Source: Mesorhizobium sp. WSM4311
GTDB taxonomy: Bacteria > Pseudomonadota > Alphaproteobacteria > Rhizobiales > Rhizobiaceae
Assembly (NCBI RefSeq): GCF_002295115.1
Contig: NZ_NSFV01000003.1
Span: 434,001-498,000 of the forward strand
Direction: 5' to 3'
DNA length: 64,000 bases
The notes under the pieces are model-generated. The model was not told the origin of the DNA. It saw only the letters and a list, made by a program, of their open reading frames with translations, and did not search any database. This document shows, one piece after another, positions 45,756 through 54,830 of the stretch; the stretch's first letter is position 1; the number at the start of each line of letters is the position of its first letter. Both the position numbers and the translations under genes were made by a program.

Positions 45756-47272
45756 CAGGCCTCCCTGCCATTTGCCGCGTCAAGCACTGTGTGCTCGTCG
45801 ACGCCGCCGATGAATTCCGCCACGTTGCGCCCCTGGCGCAGCACCACGATCCGGTCGCACAGGCCGATGAGCTCCGGCATCTCGCTGGACGCGACCAATA
45901 TGCCGAGCCCCTGCGCCGCCAACTGCCTCAGCCGCGCGTAGATCTCGCCCTTGGCGCCGACATCGACGCCGCGAGTCGGCTCGTCGAGCAGCAGCAGCCG
46001 GGGATTGCCGAGGATCTCCTTGGCCAGCACCACCTTCTGCTGATTGCCGCCGGAAAGCGCGCCGACGGCGATGTCGGGATTCTTCGGCCTGATATCGAAC
46101 TGGCCGAAGGACTGCTTTACCGCATCCGCCTGGCGGCGCTGCGACATCAGGCCGAGGGGCGAGATGCGGCGGATCACCGACATCACCAGGTTGAGGCCCA
46201 CCGCCATTCTGAGCATCAGCCCGCTGCCGCGCCGGTCGTCGGTGACGAAGGCGATGCCGGCCGCGCGGGCCGCCCTGATCGAATCCAGCCTTACAGGCCG
46301 GCCATCGATGGCGACCTCGCCTTCCCAACGGCCGGACAGGCCGGTGCCATAGAGCGCGCTGAGCAGTTCGGTGCGCCCAGCCCCCATGATGCCGGCCAAC
46401 CCGACGATCTCGCCCGCCTTGACGTCGAGCGAGACGCCGCTCGGCGGCTGCCAGCCGGCGCTTTCATGGGCGAGCCTGAAGCTGGCATCGCGCAAGCTGA
46501 GCAGCGTCTTGCCGGCCTTCGTCGACCGCTCGGGATAAAGCTCATCCAGCGGCCGGCCGACCAGAAGCCGGACCAGTTCGGCCTGCGGCGCGTGCGGCTC
46601 GGTGACGCCGGCGACGCGACCGTCGCGCATGACCGTCACCCGGTCGGCGATCTGCGGTACCTCCTCTAGGCGATGCGAGATGTAGACGATGCCGACGCCG
46701 CTGGCGGCGAGCTTGCGCATGATGTCGAACAGCCTGTCGACCTCACCTACCGTGAGTGCCGCCGTCGGCTCGTCCATGATCAGCACGCGCGAGGCGTAGG
46801 ACAGCGCCTTGACGATCGCCACGACCTGGCGCTGGCCGATCGACAGGTTCGCCACCATGCTGGCCGGATCGATGGCCAATTCGATGGCTTCGAGACGCTT
46901 GCGCGCTTCGCTGCGCATTGCCGGCACGTCGAGGAAACCACCCGGCCGCATCAACTCGCGGCCAAGGAAAAGGTTGGCGGCGACGTCGAGCGTCGGCACC
47001 AGGTCGAGTTCCTGGAAGATCGTGGCGATGCCGGCCGCCTGCGCCTCGCGCGGGTTGTTGAAGGCTACCTGCTTGCCGTCGATGTGGATGGTGCCCTCGT
47101 CCGGCGTGTAGACGCCTGACAACAGGTTCATCAGCGTCGATTTGCCGGCGCCGTTTTCGCCAAGCAGGGCATGGATCTCGCCCGCCTTGAGGTCGAAGTC
47201 GACGCCGCGCAGCGCCTGGACGCCGCCGAAGCGCTTGACCGCGCCGGTGACGGAAAGCAGCGGCGCGCTCAT
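45755..47272 (-). CDS. Sugar ABC transporter ATP-binding protein (RbsA-like, two ATPase domains)
   Basis: 505 aa with duplicated nucleotide-binding domains. The N-terminal domain is canonical (GENGAGKSTLMNLL, LSIGQRQVVAIVKAL, RVLIMDEPTAAL). In the C-terminal domain Walker A is degenerate (GIMGAGRTELLSALYG, Lys replaced by Arg), while the signature LSGGNQQKVVLAKEI and LLLLDEPTRGVDVG are good. This asymmetry is normal for RbsA/MglA. ATG 47272 overlaps the lacI-type gene stop (ATGA). Confidence 0.94.
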   Translation of the reverse strand: MSAPLLSVTGAVKRFGGVQALRGVDFDLKAGEIHALLGENGAGKSTLMNLLSGVYTPDEGTIHIDGKQVAFNNPREAQAAGIATIFQELDLVPTLDVAANLFLGRELMRPGGFLDVPAMRSEARKRLEAIELAIDPASMVANLSIGQRQVVAIVKALSYASRVLIMDEPTAALTVGEVDRLFDIMRKLAASGVGIVYISHRLEEVPQIADRVTVMRDGRVAGVTEPHAPQAELVRLLVGRPLDELYPERSTKAGKTLLSLRDASFRLAHESAGWQPPSGVSLDVKAGEIVGLAGIMGAGRTELLSALYGTGLSGRWEGEVAIDGRPVRLDSIRAARAAGIAFVTDDRRGSGLMLRMAVGLNLVMSVIRRISPLGLMSQRRQADAVKQSFGQFDIRPKNPDIAVGALSGGNQQKVVLAKEILGNPRLLLLDEPTRGVDVGAKGEIYARLRQLAAQGLGILVASSEMPELIGLCDRIVVLRQGRNVAEFIGGVDEHTVLDAANGREA

Positions 47273-48297
47273 GCCGACCTCATGGGGCTGATCTCATGGG
47301 AGGCCGGCCTCGCGCAGGACTCTCGCACCTGCAGCGCCGCCCGCAGCCGCACCGCCTGCGGCTCCAGGTCGGTCGATGCGATGCGAGCGCACAGCAGGGC
47401 TGCCGCCTGCCGTCCGATCTCGGTGCAGGGTTGCGCGACCAGTGTCAGCCGCGGCTCGAAGCAATCGGCCCATTCGAAGTCGTCGAAGCCGGCGAGCGAG
47501 AGGTCGCCGGGGATGCAGAGCCCCCTCTCGCGGATGGCGCGAACTGCCCCGATGGTCGTCATGTTGTTGCCCGTGACCAGTGCGGTGGGCGGCGACGGCA
47601 GAGACAGGATCGCATGGGTCGATGCGGTCGCGCTCGCCGTGTCGACATTCTCCGGCGAGACATAGTGCGGCAGGCATTCAAGTCCATTGGCGACCAGCGA
47701 GGCGCGAAAGGCCTCGACGCGTTCGCGCGTCGTCGCCAGGCCCGGCTGGCCGGCGATATAGCCGATGCGCTTGTGGCCGAAGGCGGCGACATGGTCGATC
47801 AGCGCGCGCATCGATGACTGGTTCTCGACGCCGATCTGGTCGAAGCGCTCGTCGGCGAAACGGTCGATGAGCACGCAGGGCAGCTTCTTCTCGGCCAGGT
47901 AATCGATAGCGCGCTGCGGCGCGCCCGACGGCGCCAGGATGACACCGTCGACGCGACGCTGGTGGAACGCGCGCACCACCGAAAGCTCGCGGTCGGGGTC
48001 CTCCTGCGTGTCGGAGAGGAAGACCATGAGGCCGAGGCGCGCGCATTCGGCCTCCACCGCGCAGATGATGTCGGTGAAATAAGGGTTGGAAATCGCCGAG
48101 ATCGCCAGGCCGACGCTGTTGGTCGAGGCCACTTTCAGTGACCGCGCCAGCTCGTTGGGCTGGTAGCCCATCGCGGCGATCGCGTCATTGATGAGCCGCG
48201 CCTTCTCCGGCGAGACAAAGCGGGTGCGGTTGATGACATGCGAGACGGTCGAAACCGATACGCCGGCGCGGCGCGCGACCTCAGCCATTGTCGGCAT
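47269..48297 (-). CDS. LacI-family transcriptional regulator of the sugar ABC operon
   Basis: 342 aa. N-terminal LacI HTH (MPTMAEVARRAGVSVSTVSHVIN) and hinge helix YQPNELARSLK, followed by a periplasmic-binding-like sensor domain (VGLAISAISNPYFTDIICAVE). It is the first gene of the operon it probably controls, coupled to the ATPase gene. It diverges from the AraC-type gene at 48515; a small AAACGTTT palindrome in between is a candidate operator. Confidence 0.93.
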   Translation of the reverse strand: MPTMAEVARRAGVSVSTVSHVINRTRFVSPEKARLINDAIAAMGYQPNELARSLKVASTNSVGLAISAISNPYFTDIICAVEAECARLGLMVFLSDTQEDPDRELSVVRAFHQRRVDGVILAPSGAPQRAIDYLAEKKLPCVLIDRFADERFDQIGVENQSSMRALIDHVAAFGHKRIGYIAGQPGLATTRERVEAFRASLVANGLECLPHYVSPENVDTASATASTHAILSLPSPPTALVTGNNMTTIGAVRAIRERGLCIPGDLSLAGFDDFEWADCFEPRLTLVAQPCTEIGRQAAALLCARIASTDLEPQAVRLRAALQVRESCARPASHEISPMRSA

Positions 48298-48395
48298 GGC
48301 GGCTCAAATGGAGTGCTGGCAAGCGCTCCTCCCTGATGATGCGTTCCAGTCCGCTCTCATTGGCTTTGGCGGATTTCGGCAGAGCATATTGTCAT

Positions 48396-48408
48396 CGAAA
48401 CGTTTGCG
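48396..48408. promoter_or_regulatory. Candidate LacI-family operator
   Basis: CGAAACGTTTGCG contains the perfect palindrome AAACGTTT with the central CG step typical of LacI/GalR sites. It lies 99 bp upstream of the LacI-type gene and 107 bp upstream of the AraC-type gene, within their shared divergent region. Only the 8-bp core is symmetrical. Confidence 0.45.
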
Positions 48409-48514
48409 CAATCGATTCGATGACTTTGTTCGACGAAATTCGCGCGCTGCGCAATTTCGATCAAATTGCCACGGAAGAAAGCGGCAAGATGGTCCGACCC
48501 AATGCGAGAAGCCC

Positions 48515-49348
48515 ATGAACCCGACCGAGAAAGCGCTGTGGTTTGTCGAAAGCCATCTGCCGGAGGCGATTTCGCTCGACGACGTCGCTCAAAGCAGCGG
48601 TGTATCGCGCTTTCATGTGACGCGCGCCTTCGGTGCCGCCACCGGCCGCTCTGTCATGGGCTATATGCGCGCGCGCCGGCTGACTGAGGCGGCACGCAGG
48701 CTCGCCGACGGGGCGCCCGACATCCTCTCGGTGGCGCTCGATGCCGGCTACAACTCGCATGAGGCCTTCACCCGGGCCTTCCGCGACCAGTTCGGCACGA
48801 CGCCGGAACTGGTGCGAGCGCAAGGCTCGACAAAGACCCTCGACCTCGTGGAGCCGATCCTGATGGACCAGTCCTTTCTTGCCAAGCTCGAACCGCCACG
48901 CTTCGAGACCAGCCGGCCGTTCCTCATCGCGGGGCTCGGCGAGCGCTACAGCTGCGAGACCAGCGCCGCCATTCCGATGCAATGGCAACGCTTCAGCCCC
49001 TTTATCGGCAACATTCCGGGCGAGACCGGTGACTTCGCCTATGGCGTCTGCGTCAACGGCGACGATGCCGGCAATTTCGACTACATCGCCGGCGTCGAGG
49101 TCTCGGACTTTTCCGACCTTCCCGGGGAATTCAGCCGCGTGCGCATACCGGCTCAGAAATATGCGGTGTTTTCGCATCGCGAGCACATTTCGACCATCCG
49201 CCGCACCGTCAACACGATCTGGAACAAATGGCTGCCGACCTCCGGACACGAAATAGCGGACGCGCCGGAATTCGAACGCTATGGCCCGGAGTTCGATCCG
49301 CGCAGCGGCAATGGCGGACTGGAGATCTGGATACCGATCAAGGGTTGA
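48515..49348 (+). CDS. AraC-family regulator with a GyrI-like effector domain
   Basis: 277 aa from ATG 48515. The N-terminal two-helix-turn-helix DNA-binding domain is ISLDDVAQSSGVSRFHVTRAF and ILSVALDAGYNSHEAFTRAF, ending RDQFGTTPELVR. The C-terminal half (GLGERYSCETSAAIPMQWQRF, SRVRIPAQKYAVFSHREHIS) fits the GyrI/SbmC small-molecule-binding fold seen in Rob- and BmrR-like regulators. Domain order is Rob/SoxS-like. The target is unknown; amphipathic drugs are common ligands. Confidence 0.88.
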   Translation: MNPTEKALWFVESHLPEAISLDDVAQSSGVSRFHVTRAFGAATGRSVMGYMRARRLTEAARRLADGAPDILSVALDAGYNSHEAFTRAFRDQFGTTPELVRAQGSTKTLDLVEPILMDQSFLAKLEPPRFETSRPFLIAGLGERYSCETSAAIPMQWQRFSPFIGNIPGETGDFAYGVCVNGDDAGNFDYIAGVEVSDFSDLPGEFSRVRIPAQKYAVFSHREHISTIRRTVNTIWNKWLPTSGHEIADAPEFERYGPEFDPRSGNGGLEIWIPIKG

Positions 49349-49354
49349 TCGGCG

Positions 49355-50305
49355 CTATAATTCCAAATCCCATGTCTGCCCGACCAGATCCTTGCCGAAG
49401 GAATGGTGGCGCTCTTCGTCGATCAGCTTGAAGCCCGCCGCCTGATAGATGCGGCGCGCCGAGCCCAGTATATCGTTGGTCCAAAGCGTCAGCGTCTTGT
49501 AACCTTTGGCTCGCGCGAAGGCGATGCACTCGTCGACCAAGCGCCCGCCGATGCCAAGGCCGCGTGCCGAAGGCTCGACATAAAGCAATCTGAGCTTCGC
49601 CACCTCGGGCGACTTGCGCACGACGAAGACCGAACCGACGACCTCGCCATCGCGCTCGGCGATCCAGCTGCGCTCCCATTTCGGGTCGAAGGATTTGACG
49701 AAGGCCGCGAGGATTTCGGCGACCAGCGCCTCGTAGGTTTCGTCCCAGCCATAATCCTGCGCGTAGAGCATCCCTTGCCGGCGGGTGATCCAGCCGATGT
49801 CGCCGATCTGCAGCGGCCGCAGCAGATAGGGAATTTTCGGCTCTGCGCTTTCGTCCAGCAGTGCCTGGATAGTCCGCATGGACTTCACCAGCCGGTCCTG
49901 TTCCGAAACAGGCAGCCGATCGAGCAAGGCCGCGACCTGGTCATGCGAATCCTTGTTCAACGGCGCAAATGCATTCCTGCCCGCCGGCGTCAGCGCAATC
50001 GAGGATTGCCTGGCATCCGAAACCAGCGTCGACCTGGAGATGAGGTCATGGCGTTCGAACTTCTTCAGCAAACGGCTGACATAGCCGGCGTCGAGACCGA
50101 GATCGCGCCCAAGGTCGGTCGCGGTCAAACCGTCGCGGTGCGCCAGCTCGTAAAGCACGCGCGCCTCGGTCAGTGAGAAGGCGCTTTTCAGCAACCCTTC
50201 GTCGAGCAGGCCGATCTGGCGGGTGTAGAAGCGGTTGAAAGCCCGCACCGCATCGATCAGCTGCTTGTTCGGCGCTTCGTTCTTGGGGTGATGGTGAATC
50301 GTCAT
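49355..50305 (-). CDS. MarR-GNAT fusion: regulator/N-acetyltransferase
   Basis: 316 aa from ATG 50305, with AGGAG six bases upstream. Residues about 1-145 are a MarR winged helix (LTATDLGRDLGLDAGYVSRLL), and residues about 155-316 a GNAT acetyltransferase with the acetyl-CoA loop VEPSARGLGIGGRLVDECIAFA. Such MarR-GNAT fusions are a known family. The direct palindrome TTGACTTAGTCAA lies 36 bp upstream. Converges on the AraC-type gene with a 6-bp gap. Confidence 0.88.
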   Translation of the reverse strand: MTIHHHPKNEAPNKQLIDAVRAFNRFYTRQIGLLDEGLLKSAFSLTEARVLYELAHRDGLTATDLGRDLGLDAGYVSRLLKKFERHDLISRSTLVSDARQSSIALTPAGRNAFAPLNKDSHDQVAALLDRLPVSEQDRLVKSMRTIQALLDESAEPKIPYLLRPLQIGDIGWITRRQGMLYAQDYGWDETYEALVAEILAAFVKSFDPKWERSWIAERDGEVVGSVFVVRKSPEVAKLRLLYVEPSARGLGIGGRLVDECIAFARAKGYKTLTLWTNDILGSARRIYQAAGFKLIDEERHHSFGKDLVGQTWDLEL

Positions 50306-50341
50306 GGTCATCTCCTGCCTTCACAGGATCAACCATTTACT

Positions 50342-50354
50342 TGACTTAGTCAAC
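50342..50354 (-). promoter_or_regulatory. Candidate MarR-type operator
   Basis: TTGAC-TTA-GTCAA is a perfect 5-bp inverted repeat in the short gap upstream of the MarR-GNAT gene and just after the DSD1-type gene. Its position fits autoregulation. Confidence 0.5.
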
Positions 50355-50376
50355 TATATCGACCTACCCGACGCGA

Positions 50377-51522
50377 TCACATCATCGGCAACACCGGCCA
50401 ACGATCAACGATCCTGCCCTGGGAAAGCACCGCGATCGGCCCGAATTGCTGCAGCACGGCCTCGCTCTGCGTCGGCCGCAGGAACGCGTAGTCGCCTGGT
50501 TTGGCGACGCTATCGGCAGGCAGGCCCATGAATTGCTGGTTGGAAGACAGGCCGAGCAGGCGATTCGTCCTCATGCCCTCGGGAAAGACCGGTTCGGCCA
50601 TCCATTTGCCGCCATAGAGATAGCAGCCCTTGCGGGGGAACCGGCCGAGCGCCTGCAGCAGGCGGGAAACAGCCGGCGGACCCGGCAGCATCGGCTCGGC
50701 CATCTTCAGGATCGGCGTCGCGATGAAGGCCGCCGGCTGGAAACCGTCGAGGCCAGGCGTGTCGAAATCGCTGGGCAGCACGAAGGCCGACCCCATCGAC
50801 ACTTCATTGGCAATGCCGCCGTGATGCAGCAGCGCGGTCTTGCTGCCGCCAATGTTCAGGATGCGGCGCCCGTCCGGGCCGAGGCGCGCCACGAAAGCGG
50901 CGGCCCGCTCCGAAGCCTGCGCCAACGCCTTGGCCGGCCCGCCGAACAGGCCGGGAATATGCGGCGCGTGCGCCTCATAGGCCATGACGCCTTCGCAGCG
51001 CAGTCGTTTGTGGGCCGCCATGGCGCTTAACGCTTTCGACAAGGCCTCCGGGTTGGCGAAGCCGCCGCGATGCAGCCCGACATCGATCTCGAAGGCGATG
51101 CGCAGTTCGATATCGAGTTCGATCGCGAGAGCGCCGTATTCCGCCAGTCTTTCGTCACTGTCGATCAGCCAGCAGACGCGCGACCAGTCGGCGCCACCCT
51201 TCACCAGTGCCGCCCTGGCCGCCCCGATCGGCATCGGCTTGCCGAACAGGAGACCCGCATCCGGAAACGCCTCCAGCACCGCCTCACTGATCGGTGGATG
51301 AAAGGTCATGAAGCGGCCGGTTCCGAGCGTCTTGCCGATATGCGCAAGCAGCGGCAGGCAAGCGAGCGACTTGTCGACCAGCCGCACGGCAAGACTCGGG
51401 TCAAGCCTGGCTTTGACCAGCGCAATGTTGCCATCCAGCCGGTCGAGGTCGAGCAGCAGGCAGGGCTGGAAGATGCCGGCGGTCTTCAGTGCTTCGGAGA
51501 GCGCGGCAAAGTAGGCACTCAT
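50377..51522 (-). CDS. DSD1/D-threonine aldolase-like PLP enzyme
   Basis: 381 aa. Alanine-racemase-type N-terminal barrel with the PLP lysine candidate Lys51 in RLVDKSLACLPLLAHIG. IAFEIDVGLHRGGF and NIGGSKTALLHHGG follow, and the C-terminal beta domain resembles the D-serine dehydratase/D-threonine aldolase family. It probably acts on a D-amino acid or beta-hydroxy-D-amino acid; the exact reaction is not fixed. ATG overlaps the lactone-oxidase gene stop (ATGA). Last gene of a three-gene operon with the oxidase and an MFS transporter. Confidence 0.83.
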   Translation of the reverse strand: MSAYFAALSEALKTAGIFQPCLLLDLDRLDGNIALVKARLDPSLAVRLVDKSLACLPLLAHIGKTLGTGRFMTFHPPISEAVLEAFPDAGLLFGKPMPIGAARAALVKGGADWSRVCWLIDSDERLAEYGALAIELDIELRIAFEIDVGLHRGGFANPEALSKALSAMAAHKRLRCEGVMAYEAHAPHIPGLFGGPAKALAQASERAAAFVARLGPDGRRILNIGGSKTALLHHGGIANEVSMGSAFVLPSDFDTPGLDGFQPAAFIATPILKMAEPMLPGPPAVSRLLQALGRFPRKGCYLYGGKWMAEPVFPEGMRTNRLLGLSSNQQFMGLPADSVAKPGDYAFLRPTQSEAVLQQFGPIAVLSQGRIVDRWPVLPMM

Positions 51523-52850
51523 CGTTCGATGCCAAAAGGACTGGGTTCGATGCCAAAAGGACTGGGTTCAATGCCGAACAGCCCTGCCATGTAGGGCGAG
51601 ACGAATCGGTTTTGCGGATCGATGTCGCGGCGAACCGCCATGGCGTCGTCCCAACGGGGATAGAGCTTCTTGAAATCCGCCGCCTTCAGGCCGTGCATCT
51701 TGCCCCAATGCGGCCGGCCGCCATACCTGCGGAAGATCGGCTCGGCCGCCTGCATGAAGGGCAACGGATCGCTCGCCGCGTCGTGGTGGACGGCGATCGA
51801 ACAGGTCGGCCTGTTGTAGAAGGGCGAGAGCCAGAACCGATCAGCCGCGACGCTGCGCACCTCCATTGGGAAATAGACTTCGGGAAAGTGCTTTTCGGTG
51901 AGCGCGATGATCTCGGCGAGCGCCTTCGGCCCCTCCTCGAAGGGAAGGTGATATTCCATCTCGTTGAACTTGGTCTGGCGGTCGCTGGCATAGACGTTGA
52001 GCCAGTCCTGCACATAATCCTCGGCCGGCACTTTCGCGACGGCACCGAGGATCAGGCGGCGGCGCAGTGACGGCAGCCAGGCGAGCCCGGTGCGCAACCG
52101 GCGCAGTGTGCGCAAGGAGCCTTCGTCATCGTCGGTCGGGCGCGTGGTGGTCGCCTCGGTGCTGAAGTCGCTGGCGATGAACTGCGCGTAGCCGGAAAAC
52201 GGAATGTAGTAGAATTCGGCCGAGCGGTGCGCGGTCATCATCTTTTCGAAATCGCGCAGCATGTCACCGATCGGCAGCACCCATTTGCGGCGGCGCAGCC
52301 GGTAGGTCGCGATGTTGTTCAGCGTCACTTCGCTCAGGACACCGAAGGCACCCAGCGCGACGCCGATGGCGTGGATCATGTCCTGATCCCCTGCCCTGGT
52401 GAAGTCGCGGACCTTGCCAAGCCCGTCGACGATCTGCACCGTCTCCAATTGCGTGTGATAGGCGCCGAGCGTCGGCCCCGAGCCGTGGGTGGCGGTTCCC
52501 AGCGCGCCGCCGATTGCCTGGCGGTCGATGTCGCCCATATTGGGCAGGCCCTGGCCGATGCCTTGCAGGATGTGCATCAGCGAGCCGAGCCGCGTCCCTG
52601 CCTTCACGCGTGCCTGATGCTTTTCAGCGTCATGCGAGACCAGCCCTTCCAGCTTATCCAGAGACAGGATCGTGCCCTCGGATTTCACCAGTGGGGTGAA
52701 GGAGTGACCGGCACCGACGACACGGACCGGGCCGGGTGCGTTGCGAACGAGGTCACCAACTTCGCCGGCATCGGCGGGGCTGGCGATCAGCCGCGGCGCG
52801 GCAGTGACAAAACCGGACCAGTTGCTCCAGATGTTCGACATGGCGCTCAC
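51519..52850 (-). CDS. D-arabinono-1,4-lactone oxidase-type FAD oxidoreductase
   Basis: 443 aa from a GTG at 52850 (GTGA overlap with the MFS stop); ATG 52841 is an alternative. The FAD-binding PCMH domain has PVRVVGAGHSFTPL with His49 at the covalent-flavin position, and IGGALGTATHGSG. The ALO C-terminal domain has VEVRSVAADRFWLSPFYN and GGRPHWGKMHGL, the HWGK motif. It should oxidise an aldonolactone or sugar alcohol and reduce O2. The C-terminus ends in a 7-residue tandem repeat, FGIEPSP twice and FGIER. The true substrate is unknown. Confidence 0.88.
   Translation of the reverse strand: MSAMSNIWSNWSGFVTAAPRLIASPADAGEVGDLVRNAPGPVRVVGAGHSFTPLVKSEGTILSLDKLEGLVSHDAEKHQARVKAGTRLGSLMHILQGIGQGLPNMGDIDRQAIGGALGTATHGSGPTLGAYHTQLETVQIVDGLGKVRDFTRAGDQDMIHAIGVALGAFGVLSEVTLNNIATYRLRRRKWVLPIGDMLRDFEKMMTAHRSAEFYYIPFSGYAQFIASDFSTEATTTRPTDDDEGSLRTLRRLRTGLAWLPSLRRRLILGAVAKVPAEDYVQDWLNVYASDRQTKFNEMEYHLPFEEGPKALAEIIALTEKHFPEVYFPMEVRSVAADRFWLSPFYNRPTCSIAVHHDAASDPLPFMQAAEPIFRRYGGRPHWGKMHGLKAADFKKLYPRWDDAMAVRRDIDPQNRFVSPYMAGLFGIEPSPFGIEPSPFGIER
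51522..51582 (-). repeat. 21-bp tandem repeat at the 3' end of the oxidase gene
   Basis: About 2.9 copies of a 21-bp unit (TTCGATGCCAAAAGGACTGGG on the plus strand) encode FGIEPSP repeats at the extreme C-terminus of the lactone oxidase. Copies differ by one or two bases (GGTTCAATGCCGAACAG in the diverged copy). The unit is in frame. Confidence 0.85.
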
Positions 52851-54031
52851 GCAACAACCCGGCGACGCCGCGCCACGAGGATGAACAGGCCGAGCAACAG
52901 CACACTGGCCAAGGCACTGCCGGCAGCGAATTCCGGAACCGGGCGGAAATCCTTGCCGTCGATGAGCAGCGACGCCGCAACCGGCCCGATCGCCAGGCCG
53001 AAGAGCTGCGCGGCCGGCACCAGGAGCACGGCGGTGCGGGTGTCATCGGCCGTGATCGCCAGGCGGATCTGGTAGGGCACGATGAACAGGAGAATGAAAC
53101 CCATGACCAGGGCGGCGACCCAGAAGGTGGTGAGGCCAGGTCCGCTGGCCAGCACGAGCGAGGCGACAAGCGCGACAGTGCCAATGAGTGCGATGGCAAC
53201 CCGATAATCGATGCGCGCCTCGAACACGGTCGCCGTCATCGCGCCCAGGACCTGAACCGCCAGGCTGGCCGAGACGATCAGGCCGACTGTGCGGCCGTCA
53301 ATGCCGAATTGGGCGCCAACCGGTTCCAGAAACGCCCAGACCGAGCCGAAGAACATGAAATAACAGAAGACGCACAACAGGGCGGTAATCGAAGGAATCG
53401 TCAGCACATTGGCGAGGTTCTCGTCCTTGGGCAGAATGGCGTAATCGGTGGGGACGACGAAGGCGACGATGAGCGACAGGACGCAGACGACCGCGAGAAT
53501 GAGGAAGCCGCCGGCCGATCCGGCGGCCGGGATGACATAGAGCGCCAGCAGCAGGGCAAGCGCGCATTGCGCCAGCGTCTGCATGGTGACGAAAAAGCCG
53601 CCGATGCGTTCGGCGCGCCGCGAACGGGCGATCAGCTCGGTGGCGACCGCGACAAGCCCGCCTTCGGCAAGGCCGGCCAAGGCGCGTGCCGCCATCAATG
53701 CATTGGCCCCGGCGGCATAGGCCGTCCAGACATTCGCCAGCGCCAGCAGGAGCAGCAGCACCGCACTTTTCCAGCGCATGTTGCGGGCCGAGAGCGCCAT
53801 CGCGACGGTCGCCGAACCGACGGCGATGGCGATCATCTCGGCGGTGGCGACCAGCGCCAGTTCGTCGCCGCTGACATGGCCCTCCGTGTAGAGAGCGCCG
53901 AGCAGCACTGGCTGCAGGCCGAGAATGAGCAGGCCGACCGAGCCGATCCACAGCGCCGAGGCAAGCTGCCCGCTGGTCGGATTGCCGACCAGCCAGTCGC
54001 CGCTTCCGGCATGCGCGTCACCAGATGCCAA
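52847..54031 (-). CDS. MFS transporter
   Basis: 394 aa from the TTG at 54031, which has GGGAGG five bases upstream. A further upstream TTG (54076) falls inside the TetR operator and is less likely. Twelve hydrophobic helices are visible (LWIGSVGLLILGLQPVLLGAL at the start; SALASVLLLGLFILVARRRR at the end). The RSRRAERIGGFFVTMQ segment is the motif A-like loop. It could import the substrate of the downstream oxidase and PLP enzyme or export a product. First gene of the operon. Confidence 0.82.
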   Translation of the reverse strand: MASGDAHAGSGDWLVGNPTSGQLASALWIGSVGLLILGLQPVLLGALYTEGHVSGDELALVATAEMIAIAVGSATVAMALSARNMRWKSAVLLLLLALANVWTAYAAGANALMAARALAGLAEGGLVAVATELIARSRRAERIGGFFVTMQTLAQCALALLLALYVIPAAGSAGGFLILAVVCVLSLIVAFVVPTDYAILPKDENLANVLTIPSITALLCVFCYFMFFGSVWAFLEPVGAQFGIDGRTVGLIVSASLAVQVLGAMTATVFEARIDYRVAIALIGTVALVASLVLASGPGLTTFWVAALVMGFILLFIVPYQIRLAITADDTRTAVLLVPAAQLFGLAIGPVAASLLIDGKDFRPVPEFAAGSALASVLLLGLFILVARRRRVVA

Positions 54032-54069
54032 AGCCGCCTCCCAACGTCCCTTGTCGCACGGCAAAAAAG

Positions 54070-54084
54070 CTGACAATCTGTCAG
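54070..54084. promoter_or_regulatory. Perfect inverted-repeat operator between the MFS and tetR genes
   Basis: CTGACA-ATC-TGTCAG is a perfect palindrome with a 3-nt centre. A second imperfect one, CAGTATTTTAGAAACTG, follows immediately (about 54082-54098). They lie in the divergent promoter region, as expected for a TetR protein controlling both genes. Confidence 0.75.
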
Positions 54085-54156
54085 TATTTTAGAAACTGAT
54101 ACTTGATCATATTTTTTGTCAACCAGAATTTGGCAATTCGTGCGAAAGACCGGTGT

Positions 54157-54783
54157 ATGGTGGAAGCAAGGCGAACAGCGACCGAACCGAGGCGCAAGCC
54201 CAAGCAGGAGCGCAGCCGCGAGCGCATCGATGCCATCTTGTCGACGACCATGCGGCTGATCGGCGAGAAGGGCATCGACGCCGTCACCATGAAGGAAGTC
54301 GGCGCGTTGGCGGGCGGACCAATCGCCACCGTCTATCACTACTTCCCCAACAAGTCGGCGATCCTGGCGATGCTCTATGAGCGGTTTTCGGAGGTGAGCC
54401 GCGCGCGATTGACTGATATCCTCGCCGATGTCCGCGAAGCCAAGGACGTCATCGCCGCCGCCGACCGGTTGCTTGACGACTACCTCGGCCGCGTCGCCGG
54501 CGATCCGGCCATCCAGGACCTGCAGAACGCCATCCAGGCCGACAAGGCGCTGAAGAATCTCGACATCGCCGAAACCCGGCATCAGGCCAGGATGTTCTGC
54601 GACCATGTCACCACCTTGATCGAGCCGGGCAAGCATGAGCAGTTCGAACGCATGGTCCTGTTGATCTTCCAGCTCGCCGGTGGCGTGGTGCGCCTGGCGC
54701 TCGCGCAGGGCCAGCCGGAAGGCCGCCGGACCATCGAGGATTACCGGTCGATCATCCACACGCAGTTGCGGTTGTTTCTCTAA
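54157..54783 (+). CDS. TetR/AcrR-family regulator
   Basis: 208 aa from ATG 54157. The N-terminal HTH is RERIDAILSTTMRLIGEKGIDA, VTMKEVGALAGGPIATVYHYFPNKSAIL. The C-terminal ligand domain is all-helical and unassigned. Divergent from the MFS/oxidase/PLP operon, whose expression it most likely represses via the palindrome at 54070. Confidence 0.9.
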   Translation: MVEARRTATEPRRKPKQERSRERIDAILSTTMRLIGEKGIDAVTMKEVGALAGGPIATVYHYFPNKSAILAMLYERFSEVSRARLTDILADVREAKDVIAAADRLLDDYLGRVAGDPAIQDLQNAIQADKALKNLDIAETRHQARMFCDHVTTLIEPGKHEQFERMVLLIFQLAGGVVRLALAQGQPEGRRTIEDYRSIIHTQLRLFL

Positions 54784-54830
54784 GCCGCAATCCGTGGAAA
54801 AAATTACCGCCTTTCGAGGCTGCCGCGCGC

